64,000 nucleotides of DNA from Orientallactaga sibirica. Lineage: Eukaryota; Chordata; Mammalia; Rodentia; Dipodidae. Both the position numbers and the translations under genes were made by a program. The stretch lies in NCBI GenBank assembly GCA_036365145.1, contig JAEOAD010000015.1, positions 40,893,001-40,957,000 of the forward strand. The letters run 5' to 3'. The notes below the pieces were generated by a model. It searched no databases, was not told the DNA's origin, and was given only the letters and a program-made list of their open reading frames with translations. Positions 1 through 11,849 of the stretch are shown here, in pieces. Position 1 is the stretch's first letter, and every line of letters starts with the position of its first letter.

Positions 1-263
1 TAACCTGGGCAGCATCAGGACAACCAATGCCTCACATCAGAGCTACCTCTTTCTTCATGGGAGACACAGAAAGATCACAGCCAGAACAGGGAAAACAACA
101 TCATTTTTTTCCCATACATACTTCTTTGGCAGAAATTACCTAAAGTACCAAAAATGAACAAAGGTCTCAGAAAAAAAAATTCCAATTTTAGATATCCTGA
201 CTTCACTGCTCATTAAAAAGGTTTGGCAAACAAAACAAGAGTCTCCACCGACAGCTACCAAGC
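1..263. other. Intronic sequence with no recognised element
   Basis: AT-rich, no SINE, LTR or L1 similarity visible. Read on the minus strand it lies directly downstream of the coding-like stretch 264-640 and could be its 3' non-coding part. Confidence 0.4.
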
Positions 264-640
264 TTATAAAAACCGTGTCACGTTTTCCTTTTCAAAAATA
301 AAACCACTCCACATAATTTTTTTTAAAGACAATTCTTCAGAAATAAAAATAAAACATACTATTATGCCTGTTTTTAGGCTCAAACTGATGTGAAACCAGT
401 CATTGTTTTTTACTAAATCGGCAAAATTCCTTTCATCCTTTGTATAGACAAAGCAAATGTCAGATTCTTTCCATACTACCACAGGCTCTTTTGTTTCTTT
501 CTTGGTAGATACACTGGTCTTCACTTCTCCAGCAGTCCCTAAAGCCTCTCTTTTCAGGAGCCTGGATCATTGCTAAGGTCGCTTTTTGCTGCTCTTTTAT
601 GCCCTTGGAAGGGGATAGTACACGTGTTGTGAGTTCTGAG
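264..640 (-). pseudogene. Unrecognised coding-like stretch in two frames, possible processed pseudogene fragment
   Basis: On the minus strand an open frame of about 86 codons runs from 524 to 264 (MKTSVSTKKETKEPVVVWKES at its start). A second open frame just upstream, about 600-530, contains KEQQKATLAMIQAPEKRG and leads into it with a one-base shift near 540. Its composition (Lys/Glu-rich, no repeat similarity) looks more protein-like than the surrounding AT-rich DNA. I do not recognise the protein. A broken processed gene copy or a chance open frame are both possible; no splice sites are evident around it. Confidence 0.25.
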
Positions 641-851
641 CATGGATGAATTCATTCATCTATTCATCGCTGACGTGCTGTCACAGGAAGTGCTCCCATT
701 CCAGCAGACTTTAAAAGGGTGCACAACAGCATGCAAAGCCCACTTTCACCCAAGCTCAGAACTGCTTCTTTGGTCACTGTCTCCTTTAATCAAAATAGGA
801 CTCCAGCCAAGTTTAAAAAATGTTTGTCTCAATTCCTGGCTCAAAATACGT

Positions 852-1243
852 AGTTTTTAAAAAAAGATATATATTTTTTAATTTATTTAAGAGAAAGAGG
901 CAGAGAGAGAATGGACACAAACGAATTCCAGATGCATGTGCCCCTTTGTGCATCTGGCTTACGTGGGGCTTGGAGAGTCGAACCAGGATCCTTTTGCTTT
1001 GCAGGCAAACACCTTAACCGCTAAGCCACCTCTCCAGCCCCAAAATATATAAAATTTTTTAAATTATTTATTTCATTAATTAATTAATGTATTTATTACA
1101 AAGAGAGCCTGTAGGCACTGCAAATGAACTCCAGATGCATGTGCCCCCTTGTGTATCTGGCTTACATGGGACCTGGAGAATCGAACCTGGATCCTTAGGC
1201 TTTGCAGGCAAGTGCCTTAACTGCTAAGCCATCTCTCCAGCCC
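852..1243 (-). mobile_element. Two tRNA-derived SINEs (B2-superfamily type), minus strand
   Basis: Copies at about 852-1040 and 1050-1243. Each ends on the plus strand with the reverse complement of the SINE head (..GCCATCTCTCCAGCCC) and begins with its A/T tail. The tRNA-like head carries pol III A- and B-box remnants; the second copy has an (ATTA)n-like tail. Confidence 0.85.
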
Positions 1244-1710
1244 ATATATGCCTTTTTATACATCAGGATGGAAAGGTTAACTTTTATAATATTATTCTGC
1301 CACTTAATATCCATAAGCAATGTTTAAATTTTCTCATAGTAATAGTCATAATTCTATTAAACAAGAAATTTAAGCAAGCTGATTATTTTTATAATTCACA
1401 AGAAAAATTATGAAGAGGGTAAAATACATTACCTTCTAATTCACAAGTACTATTTAAACTATAGTGCATGATACAAAAATTATCTCCCCAAAGGATTCCA
1501 GAAAATATGAACCTAAATTTTCTATTTTGACAGAGAAAAGTACTCTAAGTCAGCCTGTTACATCCCCTAAGAAGAAAAGAGAGCAGTAACTATAGGACAG
1601 TATCAGTCCACATCGACAAGAAAAGCTGCCCCTCTTATAGTTATGACAGCTGCAGCCAACAGTCTGGGGCATGAAAGAAGTTCTATTAACAAGATCTTTT
1701 TCTGGTCTTT
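1244..1710. other. Unique intronic sequence
   Basis: AT-rich, no recognisable repeat, exon or RNA gene. It holds only short chance open frames. Confidence 0.5.
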
Positions 1711-1727
1711 TTAAAAGACAAGCTTTG

Positions 1728-1942
1728 GGCCGGAGAGATGGCTTAGCGGTTAAGGTGCCTGCCTGCAAAGCCTAAGAACGCCCATTCAAATCTCCAGGTT
1801 TAGCCAAACGCAAAATTGATGCAAGCACACAATGTTGCACATGCACACAAGGGGGCACATGCGTCTGGAGTTCATTCACAGCAGCTGAGAAGCCCTGGTG
1901 CACCCACTCTCTCTCTGTCTCTCTCAAAAAATATATGTAAAT
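1728..1942 (+). mobile_element. tRNA-derived SINE, long variant
   Basis: The head GGCCGGAGAGATGGCTTAGC is followed by the extended middle typical of the long variant (..GATGCAAGCACACAATG..). It is flanked by a good TSD of about 16 bp (TTAAAAGACAAGCTTT before, TTAAAAGACAAGTTTT after), showing a retroposition event. Confidence 0.88.
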
Positions 1943-1959
1943 CTTAAAAGACAAGTTTT

Positions 1960-2336
1960 ACTTCTAAAAATAGCACAGAAAGCAATAACCAATTCTGTTT
2001 CATTCAATAGAAATTTTCTAATCTTTCATCACACAACCAGTGAGGTCTTTCATTTTGACAGTTAATAAATCCACATCTCCATGGACTCATTCCATCTCCT
2101 GCTTTAAACAACTAACGGCTGTATTATGTCTATGGGGAAAACAAACACAAGACCTGAACAGACAGATAGCTAATTTGCATATAGGGTATGCATTATAGTA
2201 CATTAATGTCTGCAAAGTCACAAACATTTAATGTGGTAGAACCTATCAAAATAAGTTTATTAACTAAAACCTATGTATCAGCAAAGAAGAAACTGGAGCA
2301 GTCTCTAATTCATTTAACCCTAAATTAGTAAAAGTA
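1960..2336. other. Unique intronic sequence
   Basis: No repeat family, exon or RNA gene recognised. Confidence 0.5.
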
Positions 2337-2927
2337 TCTTATTTATTGGAGAGAGAGAGAGAGAATGGGCACACCAGGGCCTCTAGCCAATGCAAATGAA
2401 CTCCAGACACATGTACCACTTTGTGCATCTGGCTGACTGTAGGTCCTGGAGAATCAAACTCAGATCTTGGGATTTGCAGCAAAGTGCCTTAACCACTGAG
2501 GAATCTCTCCAGCTCAGTAAAAATACTTTTTAAAATTTTAATTTATTTATTTGACAGAGAGAGGCAGATAGAGAATGGGCACGTCAGGGTCTCTAGCCAC
2601 TACAAACGAACTCCAGAGGCACATGCCACCTCGTGCACCTGGTTTATGTGACTACTGGAGAATCAAACCTCGGTCTTCAGGCTTTGCAGGCAAGAACCTT
2701 AACAGCTAAGCCATCTCTCTAGCCCCTAATTTTTTTTTTTTTTTTTAATTTTAGGGACAGAGAGAGAGGGAGAGAGACTGGGCTCGCCAGGGACTTCAGC
2801 CACTGCAATTAACTCCAGAACCATGCACTACCTTGTGCATCTGGCTTACGTGGGTCCTAGGTAATTGAACCTGGGTCCTTCGGCTTTGCAAGAAACTACC
2901 TTAATCACTAAGCAATCTCTCCAGCCC
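2337..2927 (-). mobile_element. Three consecutive tRNA-derived SINEs, minus strand
   Basis: Copies at about 2337-2514, 2530-2725 and 2730-2927, all head-to-tail in the same orientation. Each shows the conserved (minus-strand) tail GAGAGAATGGGC, then GAACTCCAG, then the head at the right. They are diverged from one another, so this is repeated insertion into A/T tails, not recent tandem duplication. Confidence 0.82.
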
Positions 2928-3203
2928 CCCTCCAAAATATCTTTTAAATGTACTATAATAAACTATTCAGATTTAAAACTCATGCATTTACTAATTGAGG
3001 AATCATTTATTATGCTAACCACTAAGAATGGGAAAAATTATGAAGATAAATTACACATATATTTGTGTCAGAAGAGCTAAAACCCAATATGGAAACCAAA
3101 AACAAACAAGTAGTAATGGTTCAATACAAGAGGTTCTACATCAGGCACATAACACAAGTGTGGAAGAGAACTCAATCTGCAGGACATGGTGACGCACACC
3201 TTT

Positions 3204-3363
3204 TTTTTTTGGTGGGGGGGGTTTCGAGGTAGGGTCTCACTCTGGCCCAGGCTGACCTGGAATTACCTATGTAGTCTCAGGGTGGCCTTGAACTCACGGC
3301 GATCCTCCTACCTCTGCCTCCCGAGTGCTGGGATTAAAGGCATGCGCCACCATGCCCGGCGTT
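3204..3363 (-). mobile_element. B1-type SINE inserted in an older B1
   Basis: A full-length minus-strand copy starts with a T-rich tail and ends in CCACCATGCCCGGCG. The host motif GACGCACACCTT is duplicated on both sides (3191 and 3364). Confidence 0.88.
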
Positions 3364-3436
3364 GACGCACACCTTTAACCCCAGCTCTGAGGAGGCGGAG
3401 GTAGGAGGATAACTGTGAGTAAGAGACCAGTCTAGG

Positions 3437-3662
3437 GGCTGGAGAGATGGCTTAGCAGTTAAGTGCTGGCCTGTGAAGCCAAAGGACCTGGGTTCGAGGC
3501 TCGATTCCCCAGTACCCACGAAAGCCAGATGCACATGGTGGTGCATGTGTCTGGAGTTAGTGGCTAGAAGCCCTGGTGCGCCTATTCTATTCTCCCTCTC
3601 TTTCTCTCTCCCTTTCTCTGTCTCTAATAGAATAATTTTTTTTAAGTTAAAAAAAAAAGAGA
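3437..3662 (+). mobile_element. tRNA-derived SINE, short variant, inserted in B1
   Basis: The head is GGCTGGAGAGATGGCTTAGC. It is flanked by a perfect 14-bp TSD, GAGACCAGTCTAGG at 3423-3436 and 3663-3676, the clearest L1-type target duplication on this side of the window. Confidence 0.92.
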
Positions 3663-3824
3663 GAGACCAGTCTAGGTTAGTGCAAAACCCTACCATAAAA
3701 AAAAAAAAAAAAAGATAAGAAAGAAGAGAAAAAAAGAAAAGACTCAATCCATTACCCTGGGAAGGCTGCAGAAAGGCTTACAGGGGAAATGCCATCTGGT
3801 CACTGATAAAAATGTCATGGTAGG

Positions 3825-4062
3825 GGCAGAGAAATGGCTTAGCGGTTAAGGCACCTGCCTCCTAAGCCTAAGAATGCTGGTTCCAATCTCCAGGTCCCAA
3901 TTGTAAGGGCGCAATGCCGCACTTCACCAAAAGGAGGAGCATGCATTTGGATTTCATTCGCAGCAGCTGAGAGGCTGCTGGCACACCCATCTCTGTCTTC
4001 CTCTCCCTCTCTCTCTCTCTGTCTCTCTCTCTGTGTCTCTCTCCAAAAAAAAAAAAAAAAAG
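3825..4062 (+). mobile_element. tRNA-derived SINE, long variant
   Basis: The long middle (GGGCGCAATGCCGCACTT..) and (CT)n run lead into an A tail. The flanking TSD GTCATGGTA lies at about 3814 and after the tail. Confidence 0.85.
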
Positions 4063-4167
4063 TCATGGTAATATCAGCCCTTGGCCAAGACAGGCTTTCT
4101 TTCCTAAAATATGCATAGAGCTTAAAAGTCTTCAATTAGTTCTCACTATCTAAAAACCTAAGTAAAT

Positions 4168-4556
4168 GCCAGGCGTTATGGCGCAGGACTTTAATCCCAG
4201 CACTCGGGAGGCAGGGGTAGGAGGATCGCCGAGAGTTCAAGGCCACCCTGAGACTACATAGTTAATTCCAGGTCAGCCTGAGCTAGAGTGAAACCCTACC
4301 TCGCAAAACCAAAAAAAAAAAAAAAAAAAACCTAAGTAATAGCTTCACACCTCCACATTAAAAAACACATGAGAAGCCCGGGCGTGACGCACGCCTTTAA
4401 TCCCAGCACTTGGGAGGCAGACGTAAGAGGATCACCAGGAGTTCAAGGCCACCCTGAGACTACATAGTGAATTCCAGGTCAGCCTGGGCTAGAGTGAAAC
4501 CCTACCTCGAAAAACCAAAAAGAAAAAGAAAAAGAAAAGAAAAGAAAAAGAAAAAG
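4168..4556 (+). mobile_element. Two B1-type SINEs
   Basis: Copies are at about 4168-4330 (A tail, flanking repeat CCTAAGTAA) and 4376-4556 (tail grown into an (AAAAG)n microsatellite). The second abuts the 5' end of L1 copy 1. Confidence 0.86.
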
Positions 4557-5744
4557 AGACAACTTCGGGTCAGATTTCGGCATAGGAATGAAGCCAAAAA
4601 AGGCTAGGGGGAAAAAAACAAAAACAAAACAAAACAAAACAAAAAACAGCAAAATACACTCTTCTACTATAAAGTGAGGTGTATGGTAAATTATTAACTG
4701 CAGCAGAGAAGTAGGAGAGACCCAGAGTGTCTAGAGCCCACAGAAGCAGGCAAAAATGCTCCAGCAGCAGCAGCAGCAAGTTACTCGCGGCTATAGCCGC
4801 CAGGCTCCACCTGAGCGACAGGATTTTAAAGCCAGGTGAGGCGATTTTCCAATCATACCAGCCTCCTCACAAACTAAAGAAACGTGGAAGGAGAATAGCA
4901 TAGACCAACGGAGCAGCTTGTGAGTAAAAGGATCGCGTGAACCAGCAGGCGGACTTCAGCCATGATCACAACCTCCCTCCCCACCACCAGCACAAGCACC
5001 AGCTCACCTACCCAGCACCCGGCACAATCAGAGCACAGACACAGGCAGCATTCCTGAACCCACAACACAGCACAGAAGGACCCAAGCAGCCATGCAGCAT
5101 AACTGAGATCAAAGCTATCCCAAAAACTAACTGGGATTACACCAGTTCAGTACCCACCAAATAAGCCTGGTATACGCTTGCATCCACAGGGATAATTTCA
5201 CCTTCCATGTCAGGGTAAATTATATATTAAACCTGATGAATGGTCAGATCTGACATTCTTAAATAAGCTATATATTTTGGGCGGTTCATTTCTTGCTTCC
5301 TGACTTATAGTGCCTTTGTTTCCTCTTCTGTCATTCATTGGGGAAGGGTATCACTTGGTCAGACCAGAAATCGTAGCCTCCAAGTTGACAGGATTAAGGG
5401 TGTAAGGCAACACACATCCTTAGGGACCGTGACTTTGTTAGAGGATCTGTTTGTCATAATACCTACCTTTGCACAAATACTCTGTGCTGTTTTTTTATTG
5501 AATGGGTACATTGTTTAGTTAAATTTTTAGAATTTCATTGTATTATGTGCCATTCAGCCTACTTAAACACTCTAATAGCAGGCAAAGCCAACACCTAGGG
5601 TCACTTTTGTGGTTACTCTGAGAGTCTTAAGAGCCACAACTAGCACCTTAAGGTCCTACCCTGAAGATATATAACATCAGATTGACTGATACAGCTAATA
5701 TTACTGCTGATAATTAGAGAACCCAAGAAGTCAATTAATCCAAG

Positions 5745-6785
5745 ATGCAAAAATCTCTACATTATAATACAAGAAACACAAAAAAAATCAAGACAAATAT
5801 AAATCCACCAAAAAGTATTAATGCATCAGAAATGACCTTCAGTGAGACTGAATTAAAGGAAATGCCTAAGAAAGATTTCAAAAGAATGATTATAAATACA
5901 TTCAAAGAAATGAAAGAGGAAATCAAAGGGTTCAAAGACATCAAAGAGGAAATCAAAGGATTCAAAGAAAACACAGGAAACCAATTTAATGAAATAAGGA
6001 GGTCAATACTAGACATAAATAAGCAAGTAGAAATAATATAGAAAACCCTGAGCTGGGCGTGGTGGCGCATGCCTTTAATCCCAGCACTCGGGAGGCAGAG
6101 GTAGGAGGATCGCCTTGAGTTCAAGGTCACCCTGAGACTACATAGTTAATTCCAGGTCAGCCTGGGCCAGAGTGAGACCCTACCTCGAAAAACCAAAAAA
6201 AAAAAAAAAAAAAAAGAAAGAAAGAAAGAAAAGAAAACCCTGCCGGGCATGGTGGTGCACGCCTTTAATCCCAGCACTCGGGAGGCAGAGGTAGGAGGAT
6301 CACTGTGAGTTCAAGGCCACCCTGAGACTACATAGTGAATTCCAGGTCAGCCTGAGCTAGAATGAGACCCTACCTCAAAAAACAAAACAAACAAACAAAA
6401 ATAAATAAAATAAAGAAAACCCAGTCAGAAATACTAGCAATAAAGAATACAATCAGTGAAATAACTCTGTAGAAAATCTCTCTAGTAGAATTGGTGAAGG
6501 AGAGAGCAGAATATCTACACTAGAATACCAAGTGGCATATCTAATACAGTCCAACAAAGAGAAAGACAAACTAAGAGGAAGGCATGAATGGGAACTTCAA
6601 GATATTTGGGACACTATGAAAAGATCAAACATAAGAATTCAGACGCCGGGTGTGGTGGCGCAGCCTTTAATCCCAGCACTCGGGAGGCAGAGGTAGGAGG
6701 ATCACTGTGAGTTCAAGGCCACCCTGAGACTACATAGTTAATTCCAGGTCAGCCTGGGCCAGAGTGAGACCCTACCTCGAAAAAC

Positions 6786-6821
<36 letters not shown>

Positions 6822-6981
6822 ATTCAGAGGCCAGGTGTGGTGGCCCACACAATTAATCCCAGCACTCAGGAAGCAGAGGTAGGAGGATCCCCATGAGTTC
6901 AAGGCCACCCTGAGACTACATAGTTAAATCCAGGTAAGCCTGGGCCAGAGTGAGACCCTACCTCAAAAAAAAAAAAAAAAA

Positions 6982-7041
<60 letters not shown>

Positions 7042-7423
7042 GAATTCAGGGTAGCCGGACATGGTGGCGCACGCCTTTGATCCCAGCACTTGGGAGGCAG
7101 AGGTAGGAGGATCGCTGAGAGTTCAAGGCCACCCTGAGACTACATAGTGAATTCCAGGTCAGCCTGAGCCAGAGTGAGACCCTACCTCGAAAAACAAAAA
7201 AAACAAAACAAAACAAAAAAAGAATTCAGGGTATAGTAGAAGAAGGAGGATTTCACTACAAAAGGCATAGTAGGTGTTTTAGCTGGGTGTGGTGGCACAC
7301 GCCTTTAATCCCAGCACTCGGGAGGCAGAGGTAGGAGGATCCCGAGAGTTCGAGGCCACCCTGAGACTACATAGTTAATTCCAGGTCAGCCTGGACCAGA
7401 GTGAGACCCTACCTTGCAAAACC

Positions 7424-7459
<36 letters not shown>

Positions 7460-7683
7460 GTGTTTTCAACAAAATCATACAAGAAAATTGGGAAACAGAT
7501 ACCAATGCAGATACAGGAAGCCTTTAGAACATCAAACAGACAAAACCTGGAAAAAAAAAAACAATCCCTGCCATATTATAATTAAACTACCAAAAAAACC
7601 AAAGAAAATATATTGAAAGCAGATAGAGAGAAAAAAAAGCAAGTCACCTCAAAAGGCAAGCCCATCAGAATCACAGCAGATTA
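5745..7683 (+). pseudogene. L1 ORF1 remnant (copy 1)
   Basis: The start MQKSLHYNTRNTK matches the ORF1 start of copy 2. The Lys/Glu-rich coiled-coil region runs to 6041, where the frame stops. Further ORF1 pieces are visible between the B1 copies (6421-6643, 7222-7278, 7450-7683). ORF1p is the RNA-binding trimeric chaperone of L1; here it is non-functional. Confidence 0.88.
6052..7449 (+). mobile_element. Six plus-strand B1-type SINEs inside L1 ORF1
   Basis: Copies are at about 6052-6230, 6242-6413, 6645-6818, 6831-7043, 7053-7221 and 7279-7449. All are near full length with the same orientation. Short host duplications frame several of them (GAAAACCCTG; AGAATTCAG; GCATAGTAGGTGTTTT). The tail of the fourth has grown into a (GAAA)n run of about 65 bp at 6978-7042. 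Confidence 0.92.
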
Positions 7684-8691
7684 TGAAAGGAATGCTTCAA
7701 ATTCCAAAATTGGCTCTCTGCCAGCAAATAGGTAGAAGATCACCCTTCTTGCTGGTTCAGAGCCTGCTTCCTGCATGAACCTAAATAAAAAGAACAGGCT
7801 TTTGGGTACGTGACTCTGGCCTAATGAGATAACAAAAAATGAGCTAACTGGGGCTGGAGAGATGGCTTAGAGGTTAAGGCGTATGCCTATGAAGCCTAAG
7901 GACCCAGGTTCGATTCTCCATGTCCCACATAAGCCAGATGCACATGGTGGCACATGCGTCTGGAGTTCGTATGCAGTGGCTAGAGGCCCTGGTGCCCCAT
8001 TCTCACTTTCTCTCTCCCTCTCTCTGTCTAATAAATAAAAAAAAATAAAAAAAAAATAAAAAAAAAATGAGCTAACTAACTGCTTATCTGGCTTCTGTGA
8101 ACTGCTTGCACCATAAAAGGAAAGATTGTAATGTAAAAGTATATAGATAGAGGTGTAGGACAATAGAGAATGTAAGCAAAAAAGAAAAGCAAGAACTAAA
8201 GTAATGCCATGACAGGCTCTAGGAATATTCACAGGCCTGAATTTCTATTTCCGGGCTGAACTGACACAGCATTTTTGCAGTTACTGAAAAAACCCCAGAC
8301 TGCCCAGTACCCAAAATAATCCTTGAAATGAGCCAGACAGAAGAAACTAAGCAAATGTTATACATACTTGTGATCCTCAAGTTATAGATAAGATGGCTCA
8401 AAATGCCATAGTAACCACATAACCAATGAGCATACTACATGTACATTATTTTTAATTGTTAACCAATCATGTTATAAATTCTCCTCTCCTTTGTTTGAAC
8501 CCAATAAAAACTGCCCTAATTCTACCCTCGGGGTCTCCAGTCCTCTACCCCTGCGTGGCGTATGACTGGGGACCCCAGCGCGCTGGAATAAAAATCCCTC
8601 TTGCAATTTGCATCAAGATCGTTTCTTGGGGTGATTTGGGGTGTCGCCTTTCCTGAGACAGAGCCCGGGGAGTTCCCGATTTGGTCTTACA
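7684..8691 (+). mobile_element. Solo LTR, class I ERV type
   Basis: It starts TGAAAGGAATGC and ends GGTCTTACA, flanked by a 4-bp TSD ATTA (7680-7683 and 8692-8695). It contains CCAAT-like boxes, AATAAAAACTG and a U5-like end, plus a tRNA SINE at about 7852-8068. It sits in the L1 ORF1 3' part; its excision rejoins CAGATTA with CTCAACACAAAC as in L1 copy 2. Confidence 0.9.
7852..8068 (+). mobile_element. tRNA-derived SINE, short variant, inside solo LTR
   Basis: Intact head, B box GGTTCGATTCT near 7908, (CT)n and (A)n/T tail. The duplicated flank is AATGAGCTAACT (about 7838 and 8067). Confidence 0.9.
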
Positions 8692-11600
8692 ATTACTCAA
8701 CACAAACTTTAAAAAAATTCATGGAGTCAAATGATAAAAAGAACACAACATACCAAAACCTTTGGGACATAAAGAAGGCAGTCCAAAGAGGAAAATTTAT
8801 AGCTTTAAGTGCCTATGTTAAGAAACTAGAAAGGTCAGGTTAAACAACTTAATGCCGCACCTTAAGGCCTTGGAAAAAGAAGAACAAGGAGAACCAAAAA
8901 TCAGTAAACGGGAAGAAATAATAAAGATTAGGGCAGAAATTAATGAAATAGAAACCAAAAAAAAAATCCAAAGAATAAATGAAACAAAGAGTTGGTTCTT
9001 TGAAAGGAAAAACAAGATTGATAAACCCTTAGCAAATCTGACCAAAAGAAAGAACAGACACAAATTAATAAAATGAGAGATGAAAAAGGCACCATTACAA
9101 CAGATACCAGAGAAATTTTAAAAATCATAGGGACATACTATAAGAACATATACTCCACTAAGTTTGAAAATCTGAATGAAATGGATGATTTCCTTGATTT
9201 ATATGACCTACCTAAATTAAATCAAGATGACATTAACCACATAAAATAGACATTTAACAAGTATGGAGATCCAAGCAGTTATTTAAAATCTCACAATTAA
9301 AAAAATTCCAGGCCCAGATGGATTCACTGCTGAATTTTACCGGACCTTCATGGAAGAACTAACACCAATGCTTCTTAAACTTTTTCATTAAATAGAAGAG
9401 GAAGGACGCCTACCAAACTCCTTCTATGAAGCCAGCATCACCCTGATCCCAAAACCAGACAAAGATAGAACAAAAAAGGAAAATTACATATCAATCTCCC
9501 TCATTAACATAGATGCAAAAATTCTCAACAAAATATTGACAAACAGGATACAAGAATATATTAGAAAGATCATTGATCCCTGACCAAGTAGGCTTTATCC
9601 TAGAGATGCAGGGATGGTTCAACATAAGTAAATCGATAAATGTAATACATTATATAAATGGACTGAAGGACAAAATTCACATGATCATCTCATTAGATGC
9701 AGAAAAAGCATTTGACAAAATCCAACATCCCTTCATGATAAAAGTCCTACAGAGACTGGGAATGGAAGGAACATATCTCACCATAATAAATGCCATTTAT
9801 GACAAACCCACAGCCAACATAATACTAAATGGAGAAAAACTTGACGCTTTTCCACTAAAATCAGGAACAAGACAAGGGTGTCCACTGTCCCCACTTTCAT
9901 TTAATATAGTACTGGAAGTCTTAGCCATAGCAATAAGGCAAGAGACACACATAAAAGGGATACAAATTGTAAAATAAGAGATCAAGTTATCATTATTTGC
10001 AGATGATATGATTCTACACATAAAGGACCCTAAAGACTCTACTAGCAGACTGTTAGAGCTGATAAACACCTATAGCCATGTAGCAGGATACAAAATAAAC
10101 ACACAGAAATCAGTAGCCTTCCTATATGCTAACAACAAACACACAGAGGATGAAATCAGAGAATCACTCCCATTGACAATTGCATCAAAAGAAAAAAATG
10201 TACCTTGGGATAAATCTAACCAAGAAAGTGAAGGATCTCTACAAGGACAACTTTAAAACACTCAAGGCAAAAATTGGAGAAGACACTAGGAAATGGAAAA
10301 ACAACCCCTGTTCTTGGATTGAATCAATATTGTGAAAATGACAATCCTACCAAAAGCAATCTACACATTTAATGCAATCCCATCAAAATTCCAACAGCAT
10401 TTTTCACGGAAATAGAAAAAACAATCCAAAAATTCATTTGGAAGCACAAAAAACCTTGGATATCTAAAACAATTTTGAGCAACAAAAATAAGGCTGGTGG
10501 TATCACCATACCTGATTTCAACCTATGTTACAGAGCCATAGTAACAAAAACAGCATGGTACTGGCACAAAAACAGACATGTAGATCAATGGAATAGAATA
10601 AAGGACCCTGATATAAGTCCGGGTAGCTATAGCCCCCTGATCTTTGACAAAAATGCCAATAAGCCAGGCGTGGTGGCGCATGCCTTTAGTCCCAGCACTT
10701 GGGAGGCAGAGGTAGGAGGATCACCATGAGTTCGAGGCCACCCTGAGACTACATAGTGAATTCCAGGTCAGCCTGAGCTAGAGTGAAACCCTACCTCGAA
10801 AAAAAAAAAATGCCAATAACACTCATTAGAGAAAAGACAGCCTCTTCAGCAAATGGTGCTGGGAAAACTGGATATGCATCTGTAGAAGGATAAAAATAGA
10901 TCCTTATCTCTCTCCATGCACAAGAATCAAGTCCAAATGGATCAAAGACCTTAATATCAGACCTGAAACTCTGAAATTACTAGAGAAAAAAGTAGGGGAA
11001 ACCCTTCAACATATTGGTCTTGGCAAAGACTTTCTGAATATAACCCCAATCACTCAGGAAATAAAATCACAGATCAAACGCTTTTGTACAGCTAAAGACA
11101 CTGTGAATAGAGCAAAGAGGCAACCTACAGAATGGGAGAAAATCTTTGCCAGCTATACATCTAACAGAGGATTAATATTTAGGATATACAAAGAACTCAA
11201 AAAATTAATAAGAAATCAAACAACCCAATTTAAAAATGGGCTATGGAACTAAATAGAGAGTTCTCAGAAAAATGAATACAGATGGCATATAAACATCTAA
11301 AAAAATGTTCTACATCCCTAGTTATCAGGGAAGTGTAGATTAAAACTACCTTGAGATTCCATCTCACTCCTGCCAGATTGGCTACCATCATGAAAACAAA
11401 TGACTGCAAATGCTGGTGAGGATGTGGGAAAAGAGGAATCCTTCTACACTGTTGGTGGGAATACAATCTGGTCCAGCTATTGTGGAAATAAGTGTGGAGG
11501 TTCCTGAGACAGCTAAATATAGATCTATCATATGACCCAGCTATACCACTCCTGGCATATATCCTAAGGACTCGTCTCACTACCTTAGAGATATTTGATC

Positions 11601-11849
11601 TACCAAGTTTATGGCCGCCTATTCACAATAGCTAGGAAATGGAGCCAGCCTAAATGTCCCTCAACTGATGAGTGGATAATGAAGGCGTGGCACATTTACC
11701 CAATGGAGTTCTACTCAGCAGTAAAGAAAAATGAAGTTATGAAATTTGCTGGAAAATGGGTGGATCTGGAAAGGATTATACTTAGTGAGGTAACCAAGGC
11801 CCAGAAAGCCAAACATCACATGTTCTCTTTCATATGTGGATCCTAGCTA
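8692..11849 (+). pseudogene. L1 ORF2 remnant (copy 1), 5' part deleted
   Basis: Pieces of reverse transcriptase are readable in several frames: about 8852-9076; 9573-9977 with the RT thumb-side motif [17 protein letters not shown] and [13 protein letters not shown]; then FADDMI near 9995-10012. The C-terminal end reads HHMFSFICGS and a stop. A B1 splits it at about 10663-10810. The endonuclease domain is missing and many stops are present. Confidence 0.9.
10663..10810 (+). mobile_element. B1-type SINE in L1 ORF2
   Basis: A full B1 starts GCCAGGCGTGGTGGCGC, with the host repeat AAAATGCCAATAA on both sides (about 10650 and 10806). Confidence 0.9.

Larger units (their letters stand above)
3181..3718 (+). 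mobile_element. B1-type SINE interrupted by two later SINEs
   Basis: A diverged B1 (GACATGGTGACGCACACC... to ...AAACCCTACCATA plus A tail) is cut twice: by a minus-strand B1 at about 3204-3363 and by a plus-strand tRNA SINE at 3437-3655. Removing both restores one contiguous B1. Confidence 0.88.

Noticed and set aside
3334..3747. 137-codon minus-strand frame
   Set aside because: Covers antisense B1 and tRNA SINE sequence with low-complexity runs.
6052..7449. Regularly spaced repeats resembling an array such as CRISPR
   Set aside because: Units are about 150-bp B1 SINEs in a mammalian intron, with A tails and TSDs.
7908..7920. Pol III B box (GGTTCGATTC) and A box suggesting tRNA genes at many places
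   Set aside because: They belong to tRNA-derived SINEs; there is no cloverleaf with an anticodon arm and acceptor pairing.
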